Shown here: one piece after another, positions 1 to 9,159 of the stretch
Layout of the letters: each line of letters starts with the position of its first letter
Numbering within the stretch: position 1 is the stretch's first letter
Assembly (NCBI RefSeq): GCF_000620625.1
Contig: NZ_JIAW01000028.1
Location: 1 to 64,000 of the forward strand
From: Mycobacterium sp. URHB0044
GTDB lineage: Bacteria; Actinomycetota; Actinomycetes; Mycobacteriales; Mycobacteriaceae
Direction: 5' to 3'
Length of the DNA stretch: 64,000 nucleotides
Notes under the pieces: model-generated
Databases searched by the model: none
Told to the model about the DNA's origin: nothing
The model's input: the letters and a program-made list of their open reading frames with translations, nothing else
Program-made: the position numbers and the translations under genes

Positions 1-113
1 CCGTCCACCAGACTCAGCTCGTTGTCCAGACCTGCGTGTGACGTGCCCGTGCTCGCGAACAGAGCCGCAATGGCCGCCACGAGTGCGACCAGCACCCGAC
101 TGAATGCCTTCAT
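1..113 (-). CDS. MspA-family outer-membrane porin, N-terminal part only
   Basis: Only the first 37 codons are inside the window; the gene runs off the left edge. The product begins MKAFSRVLVALVAAIAALF and continues to a signal-peptide cleavage site after SHA (about residue 27), then GLDNELSLVDG. This is almost the same as the start of M. smegmatis MspA, the octameric porin that carries small hydrophilic solutes across the mycolate outer membrane. A good ribosome binding site (AGGGAGA) lies just before the ATG. Mycobacteria carry several paralogues (mspA-D), and 37 residues cannot decide which one this is. It occupies the place where M. tuberculosis has mscL next to moaB2. Confidence 0.9.
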   Translation of the reverse strand, partial: MKAFSRVLVALVAAIAALFASTGTSHAGLDNELSLVD

Positions 114-809
114 GTTCTCCCTAGCTCTGTAGTACGGCTCACCCGAAGGTTCACCATGTTTCCGTGGCATGTGACTCTGTCGCTAAACCACACACCGCGC
201 AAGACGTCCATGTGAGCGGAATTAGAAATCCCACATGCTGTTCTTACGTATTGCTCATCGTTGACAGCAGAAACATAACGGGGAGGCATCCACGCGGCAA
301 CGCAAGCGGGTCGGCGCATGGCGCAGTGTCAGGTCGTGAGCGGACTTTGCTGCCGCTACGAGCGGAGGACCAGTGGGACCGCCGTGGTGTTAGCGCGAGC
401 GGAAAGTTGGACGTCCGTCCCGCATAGCGCGGCGACTACCCAATTGTGCGGTGGGACCTGCTGTTTCCCGCCGTCAATGCGAAATCACAGCTCAGGCATG
501 GTGGGGTGGGACGTTGTCCCGCAACCAACGCTCACGCTCGGCCTCGTCGGCGGATGCGGCGTCGTCGCGCTCGTCGCGCGTCGTGTCGGGAATCGAATCA
601 CCGAAAATCTTGTTAACTACATCCCGCGAAGGTGGCGTCGGTTCGTTCACGAGCGACCTCGAGTGTGACGAAGATCACACATGCGCCCGCGTTGCTGTTC
701 ATACGCCGTTAACCCAACGCGGGCGGCGGTGTCAAGCGTTGACGACAGCCGGAATTGCCGCGCAGACCAGCCCATTGAGCGGTTGCGCGGCGCAGGTGAA
801 TGCAACGGG
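114..809. other. Long intergenic region upstream of the porin gene
   Basis: About 700 bases without a convincing gene separate the porin start from the moaB2 stop. Both genes point left, so this is the upstream region of the porin gene. M. smegmatis mspA is known to need a long upstream region and leader for full expression, so promoter and leader elements are expected here. What can be seen is a CRP-type palindrome at 663-680 and a short GGGAC-GTT-GTCCC inverted repeat at 508-520. No tRNA or small ORF with good support was found. Confidence 0.6.
663..680. promoter_or_regulatory. CRP-type operator palindrome
   Basis: The sequence is GTGTGA, six bases, TCACAC: a perfect 6+6 inverted repeat fitting the mycobacterial CRP (Rv3676-type) consensus TGTGA-N6-TCACA. 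It lies about 550 bp upstream of the porin ATG. Binding is inferred from the motif only. Confidence 0.55.
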
Positions 810-1307
810 TCAGATCTCCAGACTCGATAGCTGACCGATTACCTGGGTCGCCAGAGGGCCGAGCGTGGCCATGCCGTCGCGAACCGCGCCCCTGGATCCA
901 GCGATGTTGACGACCAGGGTGCTGCCCGAGATCCCGGCCAACCCACGGGACACGCCAGCGTCGACGATGCCCGCCGAGAGGCCGGACGCGCGCAGCGCCT
1001 CGGAGATGCCGAGCAGTTCCCTATCGAGGATGGTCCTGGTGGCCTCCGGCGTCACGTCACGCGGCGTGACGCCGGTGCCACCGACCGAGATCACCAGATC
1101 GACGCCGCCGATGACGGCGGTGTTCAGTGCGTTGCGGATTTCGATCTCGTCCGCAGAAACCACGACGACGCCATCCACCACGAACCCGGCCTCGCCGAGC
1201 AGTTCGGTGACCAAGGGTCCGCTGTGGTCTTCCTCGTCACCGTGCGCGGTGCGGTCATCGACGACGACGACGAGTGCTCGGCCGACCAGTTCCGCAGGCT
1301 GTTCCAT
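810..1307 (-). CDS. moaB2: MoaB2, molybdopterin-binding MogA/MoaB family protein
   Basis: The 165-residue product matches Rv0984 (MoaB2) of M. tuberculosis closely. The MoaB/MogA fold binds molybdopterin in molybdenum cofactor synthesis. The SVGGTGVTPRDVTPEA signature is at residues 74-89, and RGLAGVSGSTLVVN-type residues follow toward the C terminus. The ATG at 1307 (MEQPAELVGRALVV) was chosen over an upstream in-frame start because it matches the family N terminus. It follows pepD by 71 bp on the same strand, so it probably ends the mprA-mprB-pepD-moaB2 operon. Why a cofactor gene sits with an envelope-stress system is unclear. Confidence 0.93.
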   Translation of the reverse strand: MEQPAELVGRALVVVVDDRTAHGDEEDHSGPLVTELLGEAGFVVDGVVVVSADEIEIRNALNTAVIGGVDLVISVGGTGVTPRDVTPEATRTILDRELLGISEALRASGLSAGIVDAGVSRGLAGISGSTLVVNIAGSRGAVRDGMATLGPLATQVIGQLSSLEI

Positions 1308-1378
1308 GATTGCAACCGTATATCCCGCCGCCGACGCCGGCGAAGCCATAACGAGGGTCGGACGTCCGGGCGCGATCG

Positions 1379-2719
1379 TCACTGCGCCGCCTTGCCCAAG
1401 GTGACCTGCACCGACTGCGGCTTGCCCGCCGGGTCGAGGTAGGTCAGCGTCACCTGGTCGCCGGGCGCCTTGGACCGGACCGCGGCCACCAGAGCGTCCG
1501 CGTTGCTGATCACCCTGTCGTCGATCTTGGTGACGACGACGCCGCTGGGCAGTCCGGCCGCAGCAGCGGCGCCACCGGCCGTCACGTCGACGATCTTCGC
1601 GCCGTCGACGCCCGCGTCGTTGCCGACCTGCACGCCGAGCGAGGCGTGTGCCGCCGTGCCGTTCTGGATGAGTTCATCGGCGATGCGCTTGGCCTGGTCG
1701 ACGGGGATGGCGAAGCCGAGGCCGATGGAGCCGCTCTGCGAATCCGCCGACTCGCCGCCGAGCGTCGCGATGGCCGAGTTCACGCCCACCAGCTCGCCGT
1801 TCATGTTGACCAGCGCGCCACCGGAGTTGCCAGGGTTGATGGCGGCGTCGGTTTGGATGGCGTCGAGCACCGTGTTCTGGTTCTGCGCGTCACCACCCGC
1901 GGCCACCGGCCGGTTCAGGGCGCTGACGATGCCGGTGGTGACGGTGCCCTCGAGCCCGAGCGGCGATCCGATGGCGACGACGTCCTGGCCCACCCGCAGG
2001 TTGGCCGACGAGCCGAGGGTGATGGGAGTCAAACCGGAAGCGCCTTCCGCGCGGACGACGGCGATGTCACTGCTCGGATCGGCGCCCACCACGGTGAACG
2101 AGGTGGTGTTGCCGTTCGCGAAGGTCACCTTGGTCTGCGTGGCGGCGGGTGCGCCCGGCACCTCCGGCCCGCCCTTGGCCGCCGCCACCACGTGATTGTT
2201 GGTCAGGATCAGGCCGTCGGACGACAGGATGATGCCCGAGCCCTCCTCCGATTGCCGACCCATGTCGGTCTCCAGCTTGACCACGCTGGGCACTACCTTG
2301 GCCGCGACCTGCTCGACCGAACCGGCGGGCAGGCTGGCCGCGGGCTCGCTCGGCGCAGCGCCCAACGCGCTGCTGGTGACCGCAGGACGGTCGGGCTTCA
2401 CCAACGTCGCAACGCCGCCGCCGACGCCAGCGGAAACCAAGGCGATCGCCAACGCGCCGATCGTCAAAGACCCTGCGCGGGAACGCTTTCGAGGCGCTTG
2501 CGGATGTTGCTGCCCGGGCATGCCCGGCTGCTGCGGCCCGCCGCGGTACGGGTCGTGCGGACCGCGGTAGGCCTGCTGCTGCGTGGCATAACGCCAGTCA
2601 TACGGCTGCTGTGGAGCACCTTGCCGCGGCGCGGCGGGGTAACCCGGCGCCATGCCGTCATAGGGGCCCGGCCGGTGGCCCGGCGGTGGCGGCGGCGAAT
2701 ACCTCGGATGATTCGTCAT
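1379..2719 (-). CDS. pepD: PepD, HtrA-like membrane serine protease with PDZ domain
   Basis: This 446-residue protein matches Rv0983 (PepD). It has a long Pro/Gly/Gln-rich cytoplasmic N terminus (1-78), one membrane segment (about 86-107), a trypsin-like domain and a C-terminal PDZ domain. The catalytic triad is visible: H176 in TNNHVVA, D218 in PSSDIAVV and S299 in NPGNSGGAL. PepD is a chaperone-protease that handles misfolded extracytoplasmic proteins and feeds into the MprAB/SigE stress response. The ATG at 2719 (MTNHPRYSPP) replaces an earlier in-frame start because of the proline-rich family N terminus. A 169-bp gap after mprB contains a likely MprA box, so the gene probably also has its own promoter. 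Confidence 0.95.
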   Translation of the reverse strand: MTNHPRYSPPPPPGHRPGPYDGMAPGYPAAPRQGAPQQPYDWRYATQQQAYRGPHDPYRGGPQQPGMPGQQHPQAPRKRSRAGSLTIGALAIALVSAGVGGGVATLVKPDRPAVTSSALGAAPSEPAASLPAGSVEQVAAKVVPSVVKLETDMGRQSEEGSGIILSSDGLILTNNHVVAAAKGGPEVPGAPAATQTKVTFANGNTTSFTVVGADPSSDIAVVRAEGASGLTPITLGSSANLRVGQDVVAIGSPLGLEGTVTTGIVSALNRPVAAGGDAQNQNTVLDAIQTDAAINPGNSGGALVNMNGELVGVNSAIATLGGESADSQSGSIGLGFAIPVDQAKRIADELIQNGTAAHASLGVQVGNDAGVDGAKIVDVTAGGAAAAAGLPSGVVVTKIDDRVISNADALVAAVRSKAPGDQVTLTYLDPAGKPQSVQVTLGKAAQ

Positions 2720-2808
2720 TGCAGGTGGTGCTCTTCCTACGAGTAGTAGTTCCGGCGTCTGTCCGTCACAGGTAGAACGAATGGCGCAACCTGACAGTGC
2801 CCCTGCGG

Positions 2809-2830
2809 TCTGAGAATCCACTTAGAGAAC
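2809..2830 (-). promoter_or_regulatory. Candidate MprA box upstream of pepD
   Basis: Read on the minus strand there are two direct repeats, TTCTCTAA and TTCTCAGA, whose starts are 13 bases apart. MprA is known to bind loosely conserved 8-bp direct repeats of the type TCTCAG upstream of mprA and pepD. The location, about 90 bp before the pepD ATG, fits positive control by the adjacent MprAB system. The assignment rests on pattern and position only. Confidence 0.45.
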
Positions 2831-2888
2831 GTTCGGCACATCCCCAGACTTTGTAGTGGTTTCCCACCCGGATCTTCCCCACCCGAGT

Positions 2889-4388
2889 TCATCCATTCTC
2901 TGCGTTGGCGTCCGCCCCGTCCACCGGACTCTGCATGCGTGTCGGGGCGGGCCTACCCGGCAAGACCACGTGGATCGACGTCCCCGGCGGATTTCCACCG
3001 GGCACCGTGTCCTCGATCCAAAGCGTCCCACCGTGTTTCAGCACGACCTGCTTCACGATTGCCAAGCCGAGGCCGGAACCAGGCATGGCCCGCGCCGCGG
3101 TGGAGCGGTAGAACCGTTCGAACACCAGCCGTCGCTCCTGGGGCGAAATCCCGGAGCCGTGGTCGGACACGACGAGCTGCGCGTTGACCGGGTCGACCTG
3201 CGTCAACCGCACCGCGACCCTGCCACCGGGAGGGCTCCACTTCGCCGCGTTGTCGAGCAGGTTGAGCACGGCCCGCGAAAGCCCGGCGCCGTCTCCGTAC
3301 ACCTGCCAGCCCTCGACGTTCACGTCGAACCCGATGTCGTTGCGGCGCCGCCGAACCCGTTCGAGGCTGCGGTCGAGGACCTCCGTCATGTCGACGGGCT
3401 CGTGAATGGTCACACCCGCGTCGTCGCGGGTCAGATCGACCAAGTCCCCTACCAACGTGGACAATTCCTCGATCTGGGCGATGACGTCCGTTCGCAGGTC
3501 CGCCATCTCGTTGTCCGGCAGGCGCGGCGCGCCCGGCGCCATCGAGGCCATCAACAACTCCACGTTCGTGCGCAGCGACGTCAACGGCGTGCGCAGCTCG
3601 TGACCGGCGTCGGTCACCAGCCGCGCCTGGCGTTCCCTGGACTCGGCCAGAGCCCGCAGCATCATGTTGAACGCCTCGGTCAGCCGGGCGAGTTCGTCGC
3701 TGCCATGGACGGGGATGGGCCGAAGGTCATCGGTGCGCGCCACCCGCTCCGCGGCTTCCGTGAGCCGCGCCACCGGTCGCAATCCGGTGCGGGCAACCGT
3801 TCCACCCGCGATCGCCGCGACGGCCATGCCAAGACCGCCGACGATCAGCAGGATGGACCCGAGCCGCTTGAGCACCTCGCCCGTGGGTGCCAGGCTCTTC
3901 GAGATCAGCAGTGAACTGCCGTTGGACAGGTGGACGGCCAGCACGCGCTGGTGGTTCGCGGTGCGCAACGACATCAACAGCCGGCCCGAGATCACGTCCT
4001 TCTCGGGATCGCCGAGCGGCAGATGCTGACCCTCCTGGTTCGCCGTGAACGTGGTGCGCTCCGGGATCACCAGCATGGCGTTGACGTCGGAGTACGCCGT
4101 GCCCTCGATGGCCTTGCCGGGATCGGCCGCCAACGACCCGCTCTCGATCAGCAACCGCGCCCGGCTCTGCAGCTGGCTGTCGATGTCGTCGTAGAGCGCT
4201 CGCGACACGACCGCGTAGACCGCGAGGGCCATCAGCACCACGACCATGGCCACCATCGACATGGCGAGCAACATCACGCGCCACCGCAGCGACACGGAAC
4301 TGGCGTCGTGCATGGACGGCGGAGCCGTGACCGGTCTGCGGAAGGGCGCCTTCCACGTACTCACCAATGATGTTCTGCCGACCGACAT
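2889..4388 (-). CDS. mprB: MprB, membrane sensor histidine kinase
   Basis: This 499-residue kinase matches Rv0982. Transmembrane segments at about 36-61 and 177-198 enclose an extracytoplasmic sensor domain, followed by HAMP, HisKA with phospho-acceptor H263 (DAGHELRTPLTSL), and an ATPase domain with N box (NLLDNAAKW), G1 (DHGSGIS) and G2 (GSGLGLAI). MprB phosphorylates MprA in response to envelope stress. The ATG at 4386-4388 overlaps the mprA stop by one base (TGATG), indicating translational coupling; a longer upstream reading frame was rejected for that reason. The first 30 residues differ from the M. tuberculosis protein, but the core is nearly identical. Confidence 0.95.
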   Translation of the reverse strand: MSVGRTSLVSTWKAPFRRPVTAPPSMHDASSVSLRWRVMLLAMSMVAMVVVLMALAVYAVVSRALYDDIDSQLQSRARLLIESGSLAADPGKAIEGTAYSDVNAMLVIPERTTFTANQEGQHLPLGDPEKDVISGRLLMSLRTANHQRVLAVHLSNGSSLLISKSLAPTGEVLKRLGSILLIVGGLGMAVAAIAGGTVARTGLRPVARLTEAAERVARTDDLRPIPVHGSDELARLTEAFNMMLRALAESRERQARLVTDAGHELRTPLTSLRTNVELLMASMAPGAPRLPDNEMADLRTDVIAQIEELSTLVGDLVDLTRDDAGVTIHEPVDMTEVLDRSLERVRRRRNDIGFDVNVEGWQVYGDGAGLSRAVLNLLDNAAKWSPPGGRVAVRLTQVDPVNAQLVVSDHGSGISPQERRLVFERFYRSTAARAMPGSGLGLAIVKQVVLKHGGTLWIEDTVPGGNPPGTSIHVVLPGRPAPTRMQSPVDGADANAENG

Positions 4389-5080
4389 CAGGGTGGTGTC
4401 TCGCGCAGCACGTAACCCACACCTCGCACGGTGTGAATCAGTCGCAGCTCTCCCTCGGCTTCGGTCTTGCGGCGCAGGTATCCGACGTACACCTCGAGGG
4501 CGTTGCCCGATGTCGGGAAGTCGAATCCCCACACCTCTTCGAGGATGCGGCTGCGGGTCAGCACCCGCCGCGGGTTGGCGATCAGCATTTCCAGCAACGC
4601 GAATTCGGTTCGGGTCAGGCTGATCTGGCGGTCGCCGCGCGTGACCTCGCGGGTCACCGGGTCGAGGCTCAGGTCGGAGAACGTCATGGCCGCCGACTCG
4701 GCGCGATCGTCAACGGTTCTGCGCCGCAGCAGCGCCCGCATGCGGGCGAGCAACTCCTCCAGCGCGAACGGCTTGGGCAGGTAGTCGTCGGCGCCGGCAT
4801 CGAGGCCGGCCACCCGCTCCGACACCGAATCCCGGGCGGTCAGCACGAGTATGGGGAGATCGTCGCCGGTGCTGCGGAGCTGACGGCACACTTCGAGACC
4901 GTCCAGCCTCGGCATCATCACGTCGAGCACCAGGGCATCGGGCCGATCGCTACGGATCAGCTCGAGGGCTTCGAGGCCGTCCTGGGCCAGCTCGACGGAG
5001 TAGCCATTGAAGGCAAGCGACCGGCGCAGGGATTCGCGCACCGCGCGATCGTCGTCGACGACAAGTATGCGCACTGCCAC
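4388..5080 (-). CDS. mprA: MprA, OmpR-family response regulator
   Basis: This 230-residue regulator matches Rv0981 along its whole length. The receiver domain (about 3-118) has the acidic pocket VVDDD and phospho-acceptor D53 in LVLDVMMPRLDG, with the conserved lysine in LPKPF. The C-terminal winged helix (about 135-228) includes TRTEFALLEMLIANP and the VWGFDFPTSGNALEVYVGYLRRK recognition region (split here only for description). MprA controls persistence and envelope-stress genes including sigE, sigB, pepD and its own operon. The start is GTG at 5080. It is the first gene of the operon; a 60-bp gap separates it from rpmF. Confidence 0.95.
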   Translation of the reverse strand: MAVRILVVDDDRAVRESLRRSLAFNGYSVELAQDGLEALELIRSDRPDALVLDVMMPRLDGLEVCRQLRSTGDDLPILVLTARDSVSERVAGLDAGADDYLPKPFALEELLARMRALLRRRTVDDRAESAAMTFSDLSLDPVTREVTRGDRQISLTRTEFALLEMLIANPRRVLTRSRILEEVWGFDFPTSGNALEVYVGYLRRKTEAEGELRLIHTVRGVGYVLRETPP

Positions 5081-5140
5081 AGTGTCATCCCAATGTCTGA
5101 GAGTGGCCTGAGAGGCGCGCCGCTGGTGCGGCGAAACGAT

Positions 5141-5314
5141 CTAGCGGCGGTCGAGGTCGACCAGGCCGAGACGCGCGGCCTTGAGCAGGCGACGCGGCAC
5201 CTTGTGCTGCTGACCCGCCACGGTGACGTTGACCAGGCCCTGGGCCTCGGCCTTCCACTGTGAACGCCGACTACGGGTGTTCGAACGCGACATTCTGCGC
5301 TTGGGCACAGCCAT
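5141..5314 (-). CDS. rpmF: 50S ribosomal protein L32
   Basis: Reading the minus strand gives a 57-residue basic protein beginning MAVPKRRMSRSNTRSRRSQW and ending in LGLVDLDRR, the typical bL32 sequence. It has no CxxC pairs, so it is the zinc-free form. L32 is part of the large ribosomal subunit near the peptidyl transferase exit region. The ATG at 5314 is preceded by GAGGAG on the coding strand. In M. tuberculosis rpmF also lies next to mprA, which supports the call. Confidence 0.95.
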   Translation of the reverse strand: MAVPKRRMSRSNTRSRRSQWKAEAQGLVNVTVAGQQHKVPRRLLKAARLGLVDLDRR

Positions 5315-5409
5315 GATCGGCTCTCCTCTTCAACGGGATCGAAATCTGGTAGCCGCGCACAAAAGCTGCAGGCGTCGGCAATTGCCCTTCAGGATAGCCC
5401 GTGGGCTGC

Positions 5410-5751
5410 TCAGCCTCCAAAAACGGGCGCGGCAGGCGGTGGCGGGTCCTGCACGACGCACAGCACGACCATGTCGCGGGTCGTGTATTCGTAGTTGATC
5501 GCGGGACCGCATTGGGTGACGTTGGCGACCTGCGCCACGACCCGATAGTCGCGGCCAGGAGCGGTGCACGGCACAGCCGTGACGTACTGCAGGTCCTCGG
5601 TGTCGAAGGCCAAGTGGTCGTTTCGGTAGTCCATGCACGTCCCGACCGGGAACTCGGCGGCCATGGCAGACGAGTCAGCCGCGGCGGTTGGAGTGGCGAT
5701 GGCGAGCATCGTCGCGGCGACGCCTGCACAGGCAGCGAATCGGCGAATCAT
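5410..5751 (-). CDS. Small secreted hypothetical protein with four cysteines
   Basis: The 113-residue product has a clear Sec signal peptide (MIRRFAACAGVAATMLAIA, then TPTAAADS) with cleavage near residue 25. The mature part has four cysteines (in GTCMDY, VPCTAP, TQCGPA and VLCVVQ), probably two disulfides, and a proline-rich tail PPPPAAPVFGG. I do not recognise the family; mycobacteria export many small proteins of this design. It is transcribed leftward, divergent from the cupin gene. No function is proposed. Confidence 0.75.
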   Translation of the reverse strand: MIRRFAACAGVAATMLAIATPTAAADSSAMAAEFPVGTCMDYRNDHLAFDTEDLQYVTAVPCTAPGRDYRVVAQVANVTQCGPAINYEYTTRDMVVLCVVQDPPPPAAPVFGG

Positions 5752-5879
5752 AGTCGGACTATATAGGCCGGCTTACCATGATCACCTGCCATTGGTTCTC
5801 TCGGATGACCGACCGTCAAAGTTCACCGGCGAGCCGGCGCGGGGCAGGTTCGCTCGGCAGGGTGGAACGATGGCCATCC

Positions 5880-6179
5880 GTGAACAATCCCGTCAACACC
5901 GCGCAACCCACCGTCGTCATCGACGACCAGCAAGTCCGAGTCACGACCTGGACCTTCGACGCAACCGGCGACGCCACCGGCCCTCACGTCCACGAGTACG
6001 ACTACATCGTCGTGCCCGTGACGGGCGGGACGTTCACCGTCGTCGATTCGGACGGCGCAACCCGTGAGATGACACAAGACGCCGGTTCCCCGTACCGAGG
6101 CAGCGCCGGCACGTCGCACAACGTCATCAACTCCACCGACACACGCGCTGTCTTCGTGGAGATCGAACTCAAGCTATAG
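5880..6179 (+). CDS. Small cupin-fold protein
   Basis: About 99 residues from the GTG at 5880 (VNNPVNTAQPTVVIDD) make a single-domain cupin. The pattern GPHVHEYDYIVVPVTGGTF supplies the first metal-binding motif (two His and a Glu), and SAGTSHNVINSTD supplies the second with a His. Such small cupins may bind a metal and act as isomerases, dioxygenases or sensors; nothing here decides between these. The reading frame is open upstream to 5778, and a GTG at 5862 is an alternative start, but the conserved fold begins after 5880. It stands alone just upstream of the AtuA operon. Confidence 0.75.
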   Translation: MNNPVNTAQPTVVIDDQQVRVTTWTFDATGDATGPHVHEYDYIVVPVTGGTFTVVDSDGATREMTQDAGSPYRGSAGTSHNVINSTDTRAVFVEIELKL

Positions 6180-6244
6180 GTACCGCCGCGACGTCGGCGC
6201 GCGTCCGCGCTGACCGCCCTGGCGTGGGACCGGTGGTACCGACT

Positions 6245-6260
6245 AACCTACCGGTTGGTT
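6245..6260. promoter_or_regulatory. Palindromic operator upstream of the AtuA-like operon
   Basis: The 16-bp sequence AACCTACCGGTTGGTT pairs with itself at seven of eight positions. It lies 26 bp before the GTG start of the AtuA-like gene. Its form, a near-perfect GC-centred 16-mer, is typical of TetR-family operators. No regulator gene is adjacent, so the repressor would be encoded elsewhere. Confidence 0.55.
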
Positions 6261-6286
6261 GAGCCGCCGAATTGATGGGAGCACGG

Positions 6287-8010
<1,724 letters not shown>

Positions 8011-8014
<4 letters not shown>

Positions 8015-9159
8015 ACATCTGGACCACCCCCGAGCGCGACGAGCTTCGAAAGACGGTGCGCGCGTTCGCCGAACGTGAGGTGCTGCCCCACGTCGACGAA
8101 TGGGAGCGCGTCGGCGAGTTGCCGCGCGAGCTGCACCGCAAGGCCGGGGAGGCGGGTCTCCTCGGTGCGGGATTCCCCGAGGCCGTCGGCGGTGGCGGTG
8201 GCGACGGCGCCGACGCGGTGATCATCTGCGAGGAGATGCACTACGCGGGCTCACCGGGCGGGGTGTTCGCGTCGTTGTTCACCTGCGGCATCGCGGTACC
8301 GCACATGATCGCCTCCGGCGACGGGCGGTTGATCGACACCTACGTCCGGCCAACGCTGCGCGGCGACAAGATCGGCGCGCTGGCCATCACCGAGCCGGGT
8401 GGCGGCTCGGACGTCGGGCACCTCACCACGAAGGCGGTCCGCGACGGCGACCACTACGTCATCAACGGCGCCAAGACCTACATCACCTCCGGCGTGCGCG
8501 CCGACTACGTCGTGACCGCCGCGCGCACCGGTGGGCCTGGGGCCGCAGGGGTTTCGTTGATCGTCGTCGACAAGGGCACGCCGGGCTTCGAGGTCACGCG
8601 CAAGCTGGAGAAGATGGGATGGCGCTCGTCGGACACCGCCGAATTGTCCTACACCGACGTCCGGGTGCCCGCCGAGAACCTGATCGGCGCCGAGCACAGC
8701 GGCTTCCTGCAGATCGCGGCGGCGTTCGTCAGCGAGCGCGTCGGTCTTGCGGCGCAGGCATACTCGAGCGCGCAGCGCTGCCTCGACCTGACCGTGCAGT
8801 GGTGTCGTGACCGGGAGACGTTCGGAAGGCCCTTGATCTCGCGCCAGTCGGTGCAGAACACGCTGGCCGAGATGGCTCGCCGAGTGGACGTCGCACGGGT
8901 GTACACCCGTCACCTCGTCGAACGGCAACTAGAAGGCGAAACCAACCTCATCACCGAGGTGTGTTTCGCGAAGAACACCGCCGTCGAGTCCGGCGAGTGG
9001 GTGGCGAACGCGGCCGTTCAGCTCTTCGGTGGCATGGGGTACATGGCGGAATCGGAGATCGAACGCCAGTATCGCGACATGCGCATCCTGGGCATCGGCG
9101 GCGGAACCACCGAAATCCTCACCGCGCTGGCCGCCAAGACGCTGGGATATCAGTCATGA
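8011..9159 (+). CDS. fadE13: Acyl-CoA dehydrogenase (FadE13-like)
   Basis: This 382-residue protein has the three-part acyl-CoA dehydrogenase fold: an N-terminal helical domain, a middle beta domain with the flavin-contacting ALAITEPGGGSDVG and TYITSGVRADY, and a C-terminal domain with LFGGMGYMAESEIERQYRDM. The position that holds the catalytic Glu in short-chain enzymes is glycine here (LGIGGGTTEI), as in isovaleryl-CoA and CaiA-like enzymes whose base lies elsewhere. It would oxidise a branched or terpenoid acyl-CoA to the 2,3-enoyl-CoA. It overlaps its neighbours on both sides by 4 bases (ATGA), so the operon is tightly coupled. Confidence 0.93.

Noticed and set aside
508..520. GGGAC-GTT-GTCCC as a DosR box
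   Set aside because: DosR sites have a 4-base centre (GGGACTWWAGTCCC) and wider flanks; here the centre is 3 bases and the flanks do not match.
1646..2746. Long plus-strand ORF (366 codons) opposite pepD
   Set aside because: It is the mirror of a well-supported gene, with Arg/Gly/His-rich composition typical of antisense frames in high-GC DNA.
2856..3914. Long plus-strand ORF opposite mprB
   Set aside because: Antisense shadow of mprB; no recognisable domain and no ribosome site.
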